Positions 12,703 to 14,312 of a stretch of 14,312 nucleotides of DNA are shown in pieces. This DNA comes from an uncultured Clostridia bacterium (lineage in GTDB: Bacteria; Bacillota; Clostridia; TANB77; CAG-508), in NCBI GenBank assembly GCA_944388645.1, contig CALXJO010000014.1:1-14312 (forward strand), in the 5' to 3' direction. Each line of letters opens with the position of its first letter. Within the stretch, counting starts at the first letter, position 1. The translations under genes were made by a program, and so were the position numbers. The notes beneath the pieces were generated by a model. That model was given only the letters and a program-made list of their open reading frames with translations, did no database searches and had not been told where the DNA came from.

Positions 12703-14193
12703 TTAAAATGTTTTTAAATCTTTATTACTTGGAACCTCTATAGACTTTCCATCATATGTGAATTTAGAGCCATGGCATGGGCACTCCCAAATTTTTTCTA
12801 TATTATTAAAATATAGTTCACAACCTAAATGAGTACAAATTGGTTTTACTTTATATATTTCACCTGTTTTTGATTTATAAACCCCAACCTTTGTATTATC
12901 TATTTTTATAATTTTACCTTCTCCTATTTTTATATTATCTAATTCTTCTTTAGGGATCTTAAATCTACTTAATAAAATAGATTTATTAGCTTCTTTTAGC
13001 ATGTCTCCCATTTCTTGTCTATTTTTTATCGGTTCTATTCTAGTTGATTTAAATATTTCTTCGTATTTATTTTCTTTTTGCAATATTTTATCTGTTATAA
13101 TGTTTGCTGCTACATTTGATGAAGTTACTCCCCATTTGTTAAATCCAGTTGCAATATATAAATTTTTCATTATACTTGAATATTGACCTATATACGGAAT
13201 TTTATCAAGTGAAATACAATCTTCTGCAGTCCATTTATACAAAACTTCTGCATCAGGATACATTTTTCTTACAATTACTTCTAGCCTTTGGTAACCATCT
13301 CTTAATTCTTCTGTTCCTGTTTTATAATCATATCCAACAGCCAAAAGTAATTCTCTATCTCCATCTCTAATTGTTCTAAAAGATACATTTGGCGTTTCAT
13401 AACTTATATACATGCCGTCAAATAATTTTTTCTTAGCATCAAAGACCATTGCATATGATGTTGATTGATACATTTTTAAAAAGTAATATCCAGGAACATT
13501 CATAATTGGATATCTTGTTGCTAATACCACATAATCAGCTATAACTTTGTTTTTATTTGCATATACTACATACTTTTCATTTTCTCTTTTTATATCTGTA
13601 ACTTTTGTGTTTTCATATATTTTTCCATCATTTTTTATAATAGCTTTTGCAAGACCATATGCATATTTTAATGGGTGAAACTGTGCTTGATTCTTAAATT
13701 CTATTGCTCCTGAAATTTCTGTTGGAAGTTCAATTTCTTTTACATAATCACTTTTTTCTTTTTGTAACTTATCAACAGCCTTTTGCTCATTTTTTATCAT
13801 GTCTAATTTTGTTTCTTGTTTTGTAAATACATAGCTACTTTCTTCTTCTAAGTCACACTCAATCTCTTCTTTTTCTATAATATCTTTTATGTTTTGTATT
13901 GCTTTTTCATTTGCTTCTAGATACATTTTTGCAAATTCCTTGCTTTGCGAATTTATTAAATAATCATAAAAAACTCCATGCTGACTTGTTATTTTTCCTG
14001 TAGTTTTTCCACTGGTACTACCACAGATTCTATCTTTTTCTAAAATTACAACATCTAATTTATCACTTAAATTATAAGCTGTTTGCAGACCAGTTAAACC
14101 TCCTCCAATTATGCATACAGATACCTTTTTATCTTCTTTTATCTCTTCAAATAAATCATGATTTTTCCTTTCTTCTTCCCAATATGAATTCAT
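12703..14193 (-). CDS. FAD-dependent oxidoreductase with C-terminal Rieske [2Fe-2S] domain (YhfW-like)
   Basis: A 496-residue protein. The N-terminal DAO-type FAD domain shows 'CIIGGGLTGLQTAYNL' (27-42, GxGxxG-like dinucleotide fold) and E52 ending the second strand; 'GSTSGKTTGKITSQHG' follows. The C-terminus has a Rieske cluster site C453-x-H455 and C471-x2-H474, plus the disulfide cysteines C458 and C473 ('CTHLGC' and 'CPCHGSKF'). Flavin and Fe-S centres in one chain suggest electron transfer from an unknown substrate; the domain order matches B. subtilis YhfW, whose reaction is not established. The chain ends soon after 'GKSIEVPSNKDL', so the last Rieske strands are short. I chose ATG 14193, which follows GAGAGGATTATTTTT; the frame stays open upstream to 14286 without a good ribosome binding site. 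No confident promoter is seen in 14194-14312. Confidence 0.9.
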   Translation of the reverse strand: MNSYWEEERKNHDLFEEIKEDKKVSVCIIGGGLTGLQTAYNLSDKLDVVILEKDRICGSTSGKTTGKITSQHGVFYDYLINSQSKEFAKMYLEANEKAIQNIKDIIEKEEIECDLEEESSYVFTKQETKLDMIKNEQKAVDKLQKEKSDYVKEIELPTEISGAIEFKNQAQFHPLKYAYGLAKAIIKNDGKIYENTKVTDIKRENEKYVVYANKNKVIADYVVLATRYPIMNVPGYYFLKMYQSTSYAMVFDAKKKLFDGMYISYETPNVSFRTIRDGDRELLLAVGYDYKTGTEELRDGYQRLEVIVRKMYPDAEVLYKWTAEDCISLDKIPYIGQYSSIMKNLYIATGFNKWGVTSSNVAANIITDKILQKENKYEEIFKSTRIEPIKNRQEMGDMLKEANKSILLSRFKIPKEELDNIKIGEGKIIKIDNTKVGVYKSKTGEIYKVKPICTHLGCELYFNNIEKIWECPCHGSKFTYDGKSIEVPSNKDLKTF

Positions 14194-14312
14194 AAAAATA
14201 ATCCTCTCCATTCTATATTGTTTTATTTTTCTAAAGTTATTGTATCTTTTATCAATTTTTTTATTCATTTCATAATAGAAAAACAAGACTAAGATTTTCT
14301 AAGTAGCAAAGC

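Noticed and set aside
12703..14286. FAD/Rieske protein starting at 14286
   Set aside because: There is no ribosome binding site there, and the extra 31 residues are unlike the family. ATG 14193 follows GAGAGGATT.

Overview
The window is strongly AT-rich, and nearly every gene lies on the minus strand with clear AGGAGG-type ribosome binding sites. The gene content (HPRT, TypA, a Cmk-PlsC fusion beside an S1 protein, rubredoxin, a ferritin-like protein, a YkuD L,D-transpeptidase, and a U32 protein with a YrrM-type methyltransferase) points to an anaerobic low-GC Firmicute, most likely class Clostridia. I cannot name the species. No rRNA, tRNA, CRISPR array or transposase gene is visible.

Layout, right to left, which is the direction of transcription for most genes. 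(1) At 14193-12703 is an FAD oxidoreductase with a C-terminal Rieske domain. (2) A promoter at 12665-12694 starts a compact unit: L,D-transpeptidase, a 45-residue rubredoxin, a RusA-type resolvase and a degenerate ferritin-like protein, ending at a 15-bp palindrome (10381-10420). (3) A GT-C membrane glycosyltransferase (10323-8833) has its own promoter, whose -35 box overlaps that palindrome. (4) A long housekeeping block runs from 8608 to 2188: P-loop/Asp23-like fusion, Cmk-PlsC fusion, S1 protein (with a perfect consensus promoter of its own), TypA, HPRT and TrmR. (5) A plus-strand membrane protein of the putative 'ABC-transporter type IV' family (1456-2031) sits between TrmR and a U32 protein that runs off the left edge. 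TrmR and U32 proteins are the two steps of wobble 5-methoxyuridine synthesis in Bacillus subtilis.

The most unusual feature is non-coding. A ~165-bp, largely palindromic repeat occurs twice (1170-1334 and 8603-8769) in the same orientation relative to the downstream gene. Each copy ends at the start codon of an unrelated gene (U32 and the P-loop/Asp23 protein) and supplies its ribosome binding site. Copy 1 lies just downstream of a good sigma-A promoter, so it would be the transcribed 5' leader of the U32 gene. A second, different 113-bp imperfect palindrome (2062-2174) separates the convergent membrane-protein and TrmR genes. Smaller structured sites include two hairpins with the same GGGCGAA arm on either side of typA, and a six-codon upstream ORF with a strong Shine-Dalgarno before hpt.

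There is no gene-free stretch longer than 300 bases. The largest gaps (1176-1455 and 8609-8832) are mostly the two repeat copies.
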